DNA of 64,000 nt, taken from assembly GCA_027489335.1 (NCBI GenBank), contig JAIXZX010000006.1:18501-82500 (forward strand), read 5' to 3'. This DNA is from Caulobacteraceae bacterium. GTDB lineage: Bacteria > Pseudomonadota > Alphaproteobacteria > Caulobacterales > Caulobacteraceae. The notes under the pieces are model-generated. The model saw only the letters and a list, made by a program, of their open reading frames with translations, was not told the DNA's origin and did not search any database. The position numbers were made by a program, and so were the translations under genes. Shown here piece after piece: positions 43,577-53,355 of the stretch (positions are counted from its first letter, which is position 1; each line of letters opens with the position of its first letter).

Positions 43577-45331
43577 TCAACGCGGCGGCGGCCAGGGCTC
43601 GGCGGCCGCGAGCTTCCATCGCAGGCGGGCGCCCGCCTCCTGGCGCACCTGGCCGCGCAAGACCACCTGGCTGGTCCGCCGGGCCTGACCGTCCTGGAAG
43701 AAGACCGAGGCCTCGATGGCGACCTCCATGGCGTCGTTGCGCAGCCACCAGCCGGTCTCCTCGCCCTCGGGCTTGATCAGCACGCTTTTGCCGTCCCTCG
43801 CCAGGGAGGCCCGGGCGTCCGGATGGATATGGAAGCGGACAACGAAGGGAATGAACCGCCGGGGGTCCTCCCCGGGCGGGGCGTCGCTCACCGGGGTGAA
43901 CCGATCCTCACCCCGCAGTTCATCGGCGGCAAGGTCCAGATAGAGGCGCCGCTCATGGCGCAGGCCAAAGCGCCGGACCCAGCCGTCATGGGCCATTTCC
44001 AGCCATAGCGCCCCTTCGGCCTGCTGGCGCTTGGCGCTCACCGCCGCATCGGCGCCGATCAGCCGGGGGCCCAGGGCGCGGGCCTGCAGTCCCCGCACGG
44101 GCGCGCCGCAGGACAGGTCGCCAAGGGAGGCGGTCGAGGCCGCATCCGCCAGACGCAGGGCCTCAGGCCCCACGGCGTCGGGCGACCAGCCGCAGTTGGT
44201 GATGGCCCGGCGGCCAGAAATCAGCACCTCAAGCGCCAGCGGCTGAGCGCAGGCGGTGACGCTCCAGGGGCCTGACGCCGGCGGGGCGGCGTCGGCCACC
44301 AGCTGCAGGCTGCGGCTCTCCAGACGCTGATAGCCGTTACGGGCCGCAGGCAGGGTGCGGCCAGCGTCGTTCTCACTGGCCCGGGCCGCGGCCACCAGGC
44401 CCGGCCGCAGCGCCTCGCCTCCCTGGAACACCGGCAGGCCGCCATCGGCGAGGGTGAAGAACCGCACCGCCCCCACGAGCCGGTCGATGGCCCGCATCAT
44501 CTCATCCGGCGGGGCGACGCCGCGCTGAACCAGGGCCTCGTCCAGGGTCTGCAGGTCGAGCAACAGCTGCACGGCCGCCTGGGGCGAGCGCGAGGCATGG
44601 CCGCCATCGGCCTGGACGGTTTCGGCCAATGCCCTGGTCAGCCGTTCCAGCGCTGTGGTCGTCAACCGGTCGCCGGCCTCGCCGGCCAGTACGGCGCCGG
44701 CCAGGGCCGCGGCGCAGGCCCGCTCGGCCGCCCGGGCCGGGCCGTCGATGGTGGCCAGCAGGTGGCGGGCCTGACGGGCGAGATCGAGGGCGATCTGGGC
44801 GGTTTCGGCGTCTGAAGCCCCTGCGCAGAGACGCGGCGCCCCGCAGGCCAGGTTGAACACCCGGCGCTCCAGCACCTCCGGGTCCCAGGAGAAGCCGTTC
44901 CAGCGGCCGAAGGTGCGCCGCCAGAGCAGGGTCAGCCGGAGCGCTTCAACGGCGCCGCTGTCGCCCACGGCGAGCAGGTCGCGCATCCAGTCGAACCGGT
45001 GCAGGGCCACGGCGAAGCGCCGACTGGGATTGGGTCGGTCCCAGGGATCCCCCTTCGGACCTGCATGGAGCGTGACGCCGGCGAAGGTGAAGTCGCCGAG
45101 CAGGATGCGTCGGCCGTTCTCCGCCTTGCCCGGACGGGGATCGGGGGGCGATCCGGTAAGGCCCTCGGGCCGGGGCCTGGCCAGCATCCAGCGGTGCAGG
45201 GGCGAGCCGGCCCATTCCCGACGGGCCTGGCGGCGCAGGCCGACCGCCAGCGCCAGCAGGGCGACCTGACCAGGCAGCCGCCTGGACGCCGGCGCCGGGG
45301 GAGGCTGTCCGGCCACGGGCGCCCCGCTCAC
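43577..45331 (-). CDS. Heparinase II/III family protein
   Basis: 584 aa; RFDWMRDLLAVGDSGAVEALRL; LADGGLPVFQGGEAL; RFHIHPDARASLARDGKSVLIK. Confidence 0.9.
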   Translation of the reverse strand: MSGAPVAGQPPPAPASRRLPGQVALLALAVGLRRQARREWAGSPLHRWMLARPRPEGLTGSPPDPRPGKAENGRRILLGDFTFAGVTLHAGPKGDPWDRPNPSRRFAVALHRFDWMRDLLAVGDSGAVEALRLTLLWRRTFGRWNGFSWDPEVLERRVFNLACGAPRLCAGASDAETAQIALDLARQARHLLATIDGPARAAERACAAALAGAVLAGEAGDRLTTTALERLTRALAETVQADGGHASRSPQAAVQLLLDLQTLDEALVQRGVAPPDEMMRAIDRLVGAVRFFTLADGGLPVFQGGEALRPGLVAAARASENDAGRTLPAARNGYQRLESRSLQLVADAAPPASGPWSVTACAQPLALEVLISGRRAITNCGWSPDAVGPEALRLADAASTASLGDLSCGAPVRGLQARALGPRLIGADAAVSAKRQQAEGALWLEMAHDGWVRRFGLRHERRLYLDLAADELRGEDRFTPVSDAPPGEDPRRFIPFVVRFHIHPDARASLARDGKSVLIKPEGEETGWWLRNDAMEVAIEASVFFQDGQARRTSQVVLRGQVRQEAGARLRWKLAAAEPWPPPR

Positions 45332-45990
45332 CCGCCCCGAAGGGCGGCGATGTTGGCGGCGTAGGCGTCCGCGCCGCCCTTGAAGACGGCGGTGCCGGCC
45401 ACCAGCGCCGTGGCGCCGGCCTCCAGGCAGAGGGGGGCCGTCTCGGACGTCACGCCGCCGTCGACCTCCAGGTGAATCTCCCGGCCGGTGGCGTCGATCA
45501 TCTCCCGCAGCCGGCGAATCTTCGCCAGTTGCGAGGTCATGAACTTCTGTCCGCCGAAACCCGGATTGACCGACATCACCAGGATCAGATCGACCTGATC
45601 CATGATGCCCTCGATGGTCGAGGGCGAGGTGGACGGATTGAAGACCACGCCCGCCTTGCAGCCTAGGCTGCGGATGAGCTGCAGGGTGCGGCTGAGGTGC
45701 GGGCCGCTTTCGGGATGGACGCTGATCAGGTCGGCGCCGGCCTTAGCGAAGGCCTCGATATAGGGGTCGGCCGGCGCGATCATCAGATGCACGTCGAAGG
45801 GGATGGTGACGTGGGGCTTCAGCGCCTTCACCACGTCGGGGCCAATGGTGATGTTGGGCACGAAATGGCCGTCCATCACGTCGATATGAACCCAGTCGGC
45901 TCCGGCGGCTTCGATGGCGCGGCATTCTTCGCCCAGGCGGGCGAAGTCAGCGGCCAGGATGGAGGGGGCGATGAGAGGCGTGCGCGTCAT
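45328..45990 (-). CDS. rpe: Ribulose-phosphate 3-epimerase
   Basis: IAPSILAADFARLGEECRAIEAAGADWVHIDVMDGHFVPNITIGPDVV; SVNPGFGGQKF. Confidence 0.98.
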   Translation of the reverse strand: MTRTPLIAPSILAADFARLGEECRAIEAAGADWVHIDVMDGHFVPNITIGPDVVKALKPHVTIPFDVHLMIAPADPYIEAFAKAGADLISVHPESGPHLSRTLQLIRSLGCKAGVVFNPSTSPSTIEGIMDQVDLILVMSVNPGFGGQKFMTSQLAKIRRLREMIDATGREIHLEVDGGVTSETAPLCLEAGATALVAGTAVFKGGADAYAANIAALRGG

Positions 45991-46056
45991 CGTCTGGACT
46001 TAACCCAAGCCGCGGGGCGGCCACAAGGACCGCCGGGGCGCCTGCCTGCCCTGCGT

Positions 46057-47340
46057 CTAGCTCTGCCGCAGGAAGCGGGCGACGTAGAAGCCGTCGGTTC
46101 CGCCCGGGCTGTGGAAGGGCAGGATGCGGAGCGTCCCGTCGGGCAGCACGCTAGCGGCGGGCGCGCCGCCCTCGCCAGGGGCGATGGGCTCCAGGACGAA
46201 GCCCGGGTGCCGGGCCAGGAAGCCCGCGACCTGCGATTCGCCCTCTTCCGGCTCCAGGCTGCAGACGCAGTAGACCAGCCGCCCTTGGGGGGCGACGCGG
46301 GGCGCGGTGGCGTCCAGCAGCCGGGCCTGGGTCTCGGACAGGCTGGCGATGTCGGCGGGTCGCGCGGCCCAAAGGACGTCGGGATGGCGGCGGAAGGTGC
46401 CGGTGGCCGAACAGGGGGCGTCCAGCAGGACGGCGTCGAACAGGTCCGGCGCCTTCCAGTCGACCGCATTGGCGGTGACGGTGGCGGCCTTCAGCCCCAT
46501 CCGCTCCAGATTGGCCGCCAGGCGCTTGAGCCGGCCGGCCGAGCGGTCCAGGGCCGTGACGCTGGCCCCAGTGGCCGCCAGCTGCAGGGTCTTGCCGCCG
46601 GGCGCGGCGCAGAGGTCGAGCACCTGCTGGTCGGGGCCGGCCTCGAGCAGGCGGGCGGGAATGGCGGCTGAGGCGTCCTGCACCCACCATGCGCCGGCCT
46701 CGAAGCCCGGCCAGGTCGCCAGGTCGCCGCGGCGGGCCGTGCGCAGGCTGCCGCCCGGCAGTATCTCGGCTTCCAACTCGGCCGCCAGGGCCTGGGCTGT
46801 GGCCGGGTCGCGGACGGAGAGGTCGGTGGCCGGCTCCTGGGCGATCACCTTGGCGATCTCCAGGGCGGTCTGTGGGCCAAAGGCCGCGCTCCAGCGGGCC
46901 ATCAACCAGGGGGGCGGCAGGGCTTCGGGCTCATCCAGGTTCGGCGGTTCGCGCAGCAGGCCCCGCAGGACGGCGTTGACCAGGCCCTTGAACGGCGCGG
47001 TGTCCCGGCGCGAGGCGGCCAGATCGACGCTGGTGGCCACGGCGGCGAAGGGCGGGGTCTCCATCAGGAAGGCCTGGGCCACCCCAATCCGCAGGATCTG
47101 GCGCACGCCGTCCGGCGGCGACTTGGAGAGCTTGGCGTCCAGGGCCCGGTCGATGGGCCCCAGCCGGCGCAATGTGGCCATGGCGAGCGCGCGCGCAAAG
47201 GCGCGGTCCCGCGGCGAAAGCGCGCCAAAAGCCGGCGTGGAGATCGCCTCTTCCAGGCCCGTTCGGCGGGCCAGGGCGGCGGTCAGGATGTCGAGGGCGG
47301 CGCCCCGGGCGGGGAGGCCAAGATCATTGTCGTCGTTCAC
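46057..47340 (-). CDS. rsmB: 16S rRNA m5C methyltransferase (RsmB/NOL1/NOP2/sun family)
   Basis: WWVQDASAAIPARLLEAGPDQQVLDLCAAPGGKTLQLA; DAVLLDAPCSATGTFRRHPDV; VYCVCSLEPEE. Confidence 0.95.
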   Translation of the reverse strand: MNDDNDLGLPARGAALDILTAALARRTGLEEAISTPAFGALSPRDRAFARALAMATLRRLGPIDRALDAKLSKSPPDGVRQILRIGVAQAFLMETPPFAAVATSVDLAASRRDTAPFKGLVNAVLRGLLREPPNLDEPEALPPPWLMARWSAAFGPQTALEIAKVIAQEPATDLSVRDPATAQALAAELEAEILPGGSLRTARRGDLATWPGFEAGAWWVQDASAAIPARLLEAGPDQQVLDLCAAPGGKTLQLAATGASVTALDRSAGRLKRLAANLERMGLKAATVTANAVDWKAPDLFDAVLLDAPCSATGTFRRHPDVLWAARPADIASLSETQARLLDATAPRVAPQGRLVYCVCSLEPEEGESQVAGFLARHPGFVLEPIAPGEGGAPAASVLPDGTLRILPFHSPGGTDGFYVARFLRQS

Positions 47341-47459
47341 CGGCTGCGACGTGCCCGCTCCGCCGGCCTCAGGCAAGGAAAGATCGCAGGCGAGCGCCCC
47401 TTTCGCCGCCGCCCGCGTCGCCGCCGCGTCTGGCGCAGCGGCCCTGGCCGTCCTAAATC

Positions 47460-47663
47460 ATGCCTATGAGCGAGACCCTGCCCCCCAACGCCGCGCCGGA
47501 CAAACCCCTGAGCCCCGCGGCCCGCCGCGCCCTGGAAGAGGCGCAGGCCCGCCGCGAGGCCGAGGCGGCCCTGCAACCGCCGCCGGAAGAAGGCGGCCCC
47601 AAAGGGCCAGAGCCGACCCGTTTCGGCGACTGGGAGCGCAAGGGCATCGCCGTCGATTTCTAG
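47460..47663 (+). CDS. DUF1674 (SDHAF4-like) protein
   Basis: GGPKGPEPTRFGDWERKGIAVDF C-terminal signature. Confidence 0.9.
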   Translation: MPMSETLPPNAAPDKPLSPAARRALEEAQARREAEAALQPPPEEGGPKGPEPTRFGDWERKGIAVDF

Positions 47664-47755
47664 TCTGGTCAAGCTCGCGCCCTGAGTGCAGCGACTCGCC
47701 CCGGCCCGCCCTGGGGCGTTAGGTTCCTGTTAAGACTTGTAAACAGGAGTGTCCG

Positions 47756-48421
47756 ATGTCCTGGCCCATTCGCCATTCCCTGCCCGCGGGCCTCGCCGCC
47801 GGCCTGCTCTTGAGCCTGGTCGGCGCAGGGACGGCCGCCGCCTGCCCCGCCCATAATCCGTGCCCAGCCTCGGCCGGGGGATATTATGGCGGGGGCTATC
47901 AGCACAGCTCCGGCTACAGCGAGACCTATGGCTACGAGCAGGCCTATGTCAGCGACGGCTACGGGACCCGCGGCTACGCCCAGGAACATGGCCCCTATCG
48001 TCAGGACTATGGCCATCTCCAGCCCTCGCATCCCGGCTATGGCCACCCCGGATATGGCCCGCCTGCCTACGGCCCGCCCGCCTACGCCCCTCCTGCCTAC
48101 GCGCCGCCGGCCTATGGGCCTTGCTGCAGTCCCTGCGTGAGCGCGTGCGGTCAGGGCGCAGGTCTCGTGCTGTCCGACAGCTTCTTCGCAGGCGCTGGCG
48201 GCGTGGGACCGATCCCGTCCGGCGGCTATGGCGGCGGCGGCTACTATGTGGTCGGCGGAGGCGGCGGCTCTTCGAGCGCCTATGCGTCAGCCTCGGCGTC
48301 CGCTTCGGCCTCGGCCCGGGTCTCGATCCACGGTGGTTACGCGGTGGGCCATGGCGGCTACAGCGGCGGTCACGGGGGCGGCCATGGCGGCAAGGGCCAT
48401 GGGGGCGGCAAGGGCCACTAG
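47756..48421 (+). CDS. Secreted Gly/Tyr/Pro-rich low-complexity protein
   Basis: Signal peptide-like N-term (LAAGLLLSLVGAGTAAA); tandem PAYGPPAYAPPAYAPPAY; SASASASASARV; His/Gly/Lys tail. Confidence 0.75.
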   Translation: MSWPIRHSLPAGLAAGLLLSLVGAGTAAACPAHNPCPASAGGYYGGGYQHSSGYSETYGYEQAYVSDGYGTRGYAQEHGPYRQDYGHLQPSHPGYGHPGYGPPAYGPPAYAPPAYAPPAYGPCCSPCVSACGQGAGLVLSDSFFAGAGGVGPIPSGGYGGGGYYVVGGGGGSSSAYASASASASASARVSIHGGYAVGHGGYSGGHGGGHGGKGHGGGKGH

Positions 48422-49137
48422 GCTCCGGCCATCTCCGCTACGATCCGCTGAGCGGCGGCCTGGGGGTCATTGGCCCCGGTGATCGGGCGGCCACAGACGA
48501 TGTGCGAGGCGCCGGCCTGAAGGGCCTGGGCCGGGGTCGCCGCGCGGGCCTGATCGTTCTTCGCCGCCCAGTCGGGGCGCACGCCAGGCGTCACCACCAG
48601 GAAGTCGGGCCCGCCGATGGCCCGGGCGAGTTGCGCCTCATGGGGGCTGGCGATCACCCCGTCGCAGCCGGCCGCCACCGCATGATGTATGCGCCGCTCC
48701 ACCAGGGACCGGGCAGTCTCGGTAAAGCCCATCTCCTGCAGGTCGTCGTCCGACAGGCTGGTCAGGACGGTGACGGCCAGCACCTTCAGTCCCGACCGCC
48801 CCCGGCCGCGCACGGCGGCGGCCATCACCTGGGGTTCTCCATGCACGGTGAGAAAGTCGCACCCGGACTCGGCCAGGACCGCGGCCGAGCGTTGCACCGT
48901 CGTGCCGATGTCGTGCAGCTTCCAGTCCAGGAAGATCTGCTTGCCCTGGGCCTTGAGCTCCCGGGCCAGCGTCATGCCATCCGAGGCGAACAGCTCCAGG
49001 CCGATCTTGTAGAAGCTGGCGGCCTCGCCGATCGCCGCCACCATCTCCCGGGCCTGATCGACTGTGGGCAGGTCCAGGGGCACGATCAGGCGTGGATCGC
49101 AGGCGACATCGGCGTCGAAGCGGGCGGCGGCGGTCAT
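48418..49137 (-). CDS. pyrF: Orotidine-5'-phosphate decarboxylase
   Basis: LIVPLDLPTVDQAREMVAAIGEAASFYKIGLELF; IFLDWKLHDIGTTV; VVTPGVRP. Confidence 0.96.
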   Translation of the reverse strand: MTAAARFDADVACDPRLIVPLDLPTVDQAREMVAAIGEAASFYKIGLELFASDGMTLARELKAQGKQIFLDWKLHDIGTTVQRSAAVLAESGCDFLTVHGEPQVMAAAVRGRGRSGLKVLAVTVLTSLSDDDLQEMGFTETARSLVERRIHHAVAAGCDGVIASPHEAQLARAIGGPDFLVVTPGVRPDWAAKNDQARAATPAQALQAGASHIVCGRPITGANDPQAAAQRIVAEMAGA

Positions 49138-49220
49138 GGCGCAGGCTCCAGGCGGATTGACGCCGGTCTGACCCCATAAGGGACATCGGCGCCGCTTCAA
49201 ATTTGAGCTAGGAGCGAGGG

Positions 49221-49907
49221 ATGAGCCAGGCTGAGTTTGCGGTCAACTTCTTCGTGGCGTTGTTCGCCCTGATCGATCCGATCGGCAACGTCCCTCTGTT
49301 CGGCGCAGCGACCCAGGGCAGCAAGGGTCGCGATGCGCGGCTCGTGGCCGTCTATATCGCCCTGTTCATCCTGGGCTTCCTGACCTTTTTCTACTTCTCA
49401 GGCCTCGCCCTGCTGGCCTTCTTCGGCATCTCCCTGCCGGCCTTCCGGATCGCCGGCGGCATCATCCTGTTCCTCCTGGGCCTGGAGATGGCCCGGGATG
49501 ACTTCACCGCCACCTTTTCAGCCATGGCCGACGGCGACGAGAACCCGAAAGGTCGCGCCGGGCGCAAGTTCGAGCGGCTGATCGTGCCCTTCGCCATGCC
49601 CCTGCTGATCGGCCCCGGCGCCATTTCCTCGGCGGTCATCTACGCCAGTGAGGCCAAGACCTTCGGCCTCGCGGGCGCCGCGATCGGGGTGGGCGTGATC
49701 GGCGCCATTGCTCTGGTGACCATGCTCTGCTTCTGGGCTGCGCCGGTGATCAGCAAGATCCTCGGCCGGATCGGCATGACCATCGTCGTTCGCGTGCTGG
49801 GCCTCATCCTCTGCGCCATGGCGGTGCAGTTCGTCCTGGTGGGCATCGCCGACGCCACCAGCGGGGTGATCCTCAACGAAGCCGCCCAGCCCTATGTGAC
49901 CGAGTGA
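49221..49907 (+). CDS. MarC family membrane protein
   Basis: FFVALFALIDPIGNVPLFGAAT; FRIAGGIILFLLGLEM; PFAMPLLIGPGAISSAVI. Confidence 0.94.
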   Translation: MSQAEFAVNFFVALFALIDPIGNVPLFGAATQGSKGRDARLVAVYIALFILGFLTFFYFSGLALLAFFGISLPAFRIAGGIILFLLGLEMARDDFTATFSAMADGDENPKGRAGRKFERLIVPFAMPLLIGPGAISSAVIYASEAKTFGLAGAAIGVGVIGAIALVTMLCFWAAPVISKILGRIGMTIVVRVLGLILCAMAVQFVLVGIADATSGVILNEAAQPYVTE

Positions 49908-49914
49908 CCCGGGC

Positions 49915-50709
49915 TCAGGGCTCGCCGAAGCGCCAGCCCTGGGACGCCGTGACGCCCATGATCCAGCGCTCAGGCAGATGGCGGGCGAGGCTGGCGATAA
50001 CCTTGTTCACCACGCCGGGCACGCAGACAGGCTGGTTCTTCTCCACAGCCGCCAGCCCGGCCTCCGCCACCGCCGCGGCGTCCATCCACAGCCAGGGCGG
50101 CGTGGCGCGGTTGAGCGGCTCGCGCATGCCGTTGACGTCGTGGAATTCCGACCAGGTGAGCCCTGGGCACAGGGCGCTCACATGAACCCCGGTTCCGGCG
50201 CATTCCATGTGCAGGCTCTGGGTCATGCCGATCAGGTAGCGTTTGACCGGGCCATAGAGGCCGACTCCGCCAGGCGTCAGGCCGGCCACCGAGGCCACAT
50301 TGACGATGCGCCCGTGGCGCCGGCTCAGCATGCCCGGCAGCAGCCGGTGGGCCAGTTCGGTGGGCGCGGTCAGCATCACCTGCAGCACGGCGGCCTGATC
50401 GGCCCAGCTGTTGCCGCCAAAGCCGCCCGGCAGGCCGTAGCCCGCATTGTTGATCAGCACATCGGGCTCCCGGCCCTGGGCCGCCACTGCCTCGGCCAGG
50501 CGGGCCGGCGCGGCGGGGTCGGCGAGATCGGCGGCCAGGGTCAGCACCTCCACCCCGTGTCGGGCGCGAAGCTCTCCCGCCAGCGCCTCCAGACGATCAA
50601 GCCGCCTCGCGGTGAGCGCCAGGTCATGGCCCCGGGCGGCCAGGGTCCGGGCGAAGGCGGCGCCGATTCCGGCGGACGCCCCGGTCACCAGGGCCAGTGG
50701 GCGAGCCAT
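49915..50709 (-). CDS. SDR family oxidoreductase
   Basis: MARPLALVTGASAGIGAAFARTLAARGHDLALTARRLDRLEALA; INNAGYGLPG; YGPVKRYLIGM. Confidence 0.93.
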   Translation of the reverse strand: MARPLALVTGASAGIGAAFARTLAARGHDLALTARRLDRLEALAGELRARHGVEVLTLAADLADPAAPARLAEAVAAQGREPDVLINNAGYGLPGGFGGNSWADQAAVLQVMLTAPTELAHRLLPGMLSRRHGRIVNVASVAGLTPGGVGLYGPVKRYLIGMTQSLHMECAGTGVHVSALCPGLTWSEFHDVNGMREPLNRATPPWLWMDAAAVAEAGLAAVEKNQPVCVPGVVNKVIASLARHLPERWIMGVTASQGWRFGEP

Positions 50710-50932
50710 GGGCGCTCCTGCAAAGCTTGGCGGACCCGTCCTGATCGGCCCCCTCGCAGCGGAAGGTTGGAGAAGGTCGCGGCCCGCGGCAAGCCGATCC
50801 TCCCTGCGGCGAATCCGGCCCTGCGATTGAACCCCGTGCGGAAAGGGTGTATCGCGCCCGCCGCATCGTCGGGGCTCAGACGTCCTGTCTGGAACATCCA
50901 AACGCCGCCCCCACGGTCTCCGGAGAGTCTTG

Positions 50933-52849
50933 ATGAGTGAGCCGACCCCATCGGCTGCCGAGGCGCATTCCGACGCGTCCCATCCCAAGCCGGAAGGATT
51001 CTGGGCGCTCGCCCTGGGTTCGGTCGGTGTGGTCTTCGGCGATATCGGGACCAGTCCGCTCTACGCCATGCGCGAGGCCCTGGCCCATTCCCGCAGCGGC
51101 GGGACGGATGAGCTTGCGGTGTTCGGGGTGGTGTCCCTGGTCACCTGGGCGCTGATCCTCATCGTCACCCTGAAATACGTCATCTTCCTGCTGCAGGCCG
51201 ACAACAAGGGCGAAGGCGGGACGCTCGCCCTGATGGCCCTGGCTCAGCGGTCCCTCGGGCGGCGGTCGGTGCTGGTGTTCTTCCTCGGCATGATGGGCGC
51301 GGCCCTGTTCTACGCCGACGGCATAATCACCCCGGCCCTTTCGGTGCTCAGCGCGGTGGAAGGGCTGAAGGTGGCCCCTGGCGTCGGCGGAGCCCTGTCC
51401 TCCTTCGTTCTGCCGATCTCGGCCGGCATCCTGATCGCCCTGTTCATGGTGCAGTCCAAGGGCACCGCCAGCGTGGCGCGCTATTTCGGACCCATCACCG
51501 CCCTGTGGTTCATCACCCTGGCGGGGCTGGGCGTCCTGCACATCTTTGATGACCCGCGCATCCTGATGGGCTTGTCGCCGCACTACGGCGTGCTGTTCCT
51601 GCTGGACAACGGCTTCCTGGGCTTTGTCATCCTCGGCAGCGTCTTCCTGGCCGTCACCGGGGCCGAGGCGCTCTATGCCGACATGGGCCATTTCGGCAAA
51701 GGCCCGATCCGCGCGGCCTGGGCGGGCCTGGTCTTCCCGGCTCTGCTGCTGAACTATCTGGGTCAGGGCGCCATGGTGCTGGATAATCCTGACGCCCGGC
51801 TGAACCCCTTCTTCGCCATGATTCCCGAGGCGGCCTTCTGGCCGGTGTTGATCCTGGCCACGGCGGCCACGGTGATCGCCAGCCAGGCGGTGATCACCGG
51901 CGCCTTCTCGGTCACCCAGCAGGCGGTTCAACTGGGGCTTCTGCCGCGGATCGACATCCGTCGCACCAGCGAGACCCTGGCCGGCCAGATCTATGTGCCG
52001 CAGGTGAACATGATGCTGCTGGTGGGGGTGCTGGCCCTGCTGGCCATGTTCCAGAACTCGTCCAACCTGGCGGCCGCCTACGGCATCGCGGTCACCGGCT
52101 CAATGTTTGTCGATACCTTGCTGTTCTTCGTGATCATCGGCGCGCTCTGGAAGCGCCCCTGGTGGCAGGCGGCCCTGGCGGCCGGCTTCTTTGGCATCAT
52201 CGACTTGGTGTTCGTCTCGTCAAACCTGCTGAAGATCCCCCAGGGCGCCTGGTTCCCGCTGGTCATGGGCGCGGTCCTGATGATCGTCATGTGGACCTGG
52301 ACCCGCGGCGCCCAGATCCTCACCGACAAGACCCGGCGCGACAGCATCCAGCTCACAGAGCTGACGGAAATCCTGAAGGCCCGCGCGCCGCACCGGGCCC
52401 CAGGCACGGCCATCTTCCTGACCTCGGACCCGGATGTCGCGCCCGTGGCCCTGATGCACAATCTCAAGCACAACAAGGTGCTGCACGAGAAGAACGTCAT
52501 CCTGACCGTCCGCACCACCGAGACCCCGCGGGTCAAGGACGAGGACCGGATCAAGATCGAGCCGGTCAACGAGGACTTCAAGAAGGTCGTGGTCTCCTAC
52601 GGCTTCATGGAGAGCCCAAACCTGCCCAAGGCGCTGGGCCTCTGCCGCAAGCTCGGCCTGAAGTTCGACATCATGGCCACCAGCTTCTTCCTGGGCCGTC
52701 GCTCGGTGGTGCCCTCGGCCCAGTCGGGCATGCCGCTCTGGCAGGACCGCCTTTTCATCTATCTGATGCGCAATGCGGCCAATCCCACCGACTTCTTCAA
52801 GATTCCACCCGGCCGAGTGGTCGAACTGGGCACCCAGGTGACGGTCTAG
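50933..52849 (+). CDS. kup: Potassium uptake protein Kup
   Basis: FWALALGSVGVVFGDIGTSPLYAMREAL; LLQADNKGEGGTLALMALAQR; FFLGRRSVVPS. Confidence 0.97.
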   Translation: MSEPTPSAAEAHSDASHPKPEGFWALALGSVGVVFGDIGTSPLYAMREALAHSRSGGTDELAVFGVVSLVTWALILIVTLKYVIFLLQADNKGEGGTLALMALAQRSLGRRSVLVFFLGMMGAALFYADGIITPALSVLSAVEGLKVAPGVGGALSSFVLPISAGILIALFMVQSKGTASVARYFGPITALWFITLAGLGVLHIFDDPRILMGLSPHYGVLFLLDNGFLGFVILGSVFLAVTGAEALYADMGHFGKGPIRAAWAGLVFPALLLNYLGQGAMVLDNPDARLNPFFAMIPEAAFWPVLILATAATVIASQAVITGAFSVTQQAVQLGLLPRIDIRRTSETLAGQIYVPQVNMMLLVGVLALLAMFQNSSNLAAAYGIAVTGSMFVDTLLFFVIIGALWKRPWWQAALAAGFFGIIDLVFVSSNLLKIPQGAWFPLVMGAVLMIVMWTWTRGAQILTDKTRRDSIQLTELTEILKARAPHRAPGTAIFLTSDPDVAPVALMHNLKHNKVLHEKNVILTVRTTETPRVKDEDRIKIEPVNEDFKKVVVSYGFMESPNLPKALGLCRKLGLKFDIMATSFFLGRRSVVPSAQSGMPLWQDRLFIYLMRNAANPTDFFKIPPGRVVELGTQVTV

Positions 52850-52920
52850 AGCCGCTGGCCTGGACTCTGCTGCCGTAACTGGGCCATGGGTCGGGCGATC
52901 AAGGTGGCAGGGAGAGACCA

Positions 52921-53286
52921 ATGAACTGGCTGGGCATTGTGGGCGACGCCCTCTGGATCGTCGCCTTGTCGATCATGGCAAGCGCCTCGCACAAGGCCTG
53001 GGCGCGGGTGCCGGCCGACACCAAGATGCCCCTGCAATTCGCCCGGGACGGACGGGCCATGATGCGGGTCCCGCGCCATGTGGCCCTGCTGCTGATCCCT
53101 GGGATCGCCTTCGTGATCAGCGTGATGCTGCTGTGGCAGAACCGGCAGACCGCGCCCGGCACGCCGGACGCCCTGGTGCTGTTCGGCGTCCGCGCCACCC
53201 TGGCCGGGGTTTTCGCCCTCTATCACCTGCGGTGGCTGCAGGCCGCGGTGACCCACCTGGACCAGGAAGGCGCGCTTAAGTCTTGA
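52921..53286 (+). CDS. Hypothetical membrane protein
   Basis: 121 aa; N-terminal and central hydrophobic segments. Confidence 0.7.
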   Translation: MNWLGIVGDALWIVALSIMASASHKAWARVPADTKMPLQFARDGRAMMRVPRHVALLLIPGIAFVISVMLLWQNRQTAPGTPDALVLFGVRATLAGVFALYHLRWLQAAVTHLDQEGALKS

Positions 53287-53355
53287 ACGGACGCCCCGTT
53301 CGATCTTAAAGCCGCGCCAGTTTTCATCGCTCCGACCATCGAAAGACCTCGCCCC

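Noticed and set aside
47728-47745. TTAAGACTTGTAAAC resembling a CtrA site upstream of the Gly/Tyr-rich gene
   Set aside because: Spacing and second half-site deviate from TTAA-N7-TTAAC; too weak to call.
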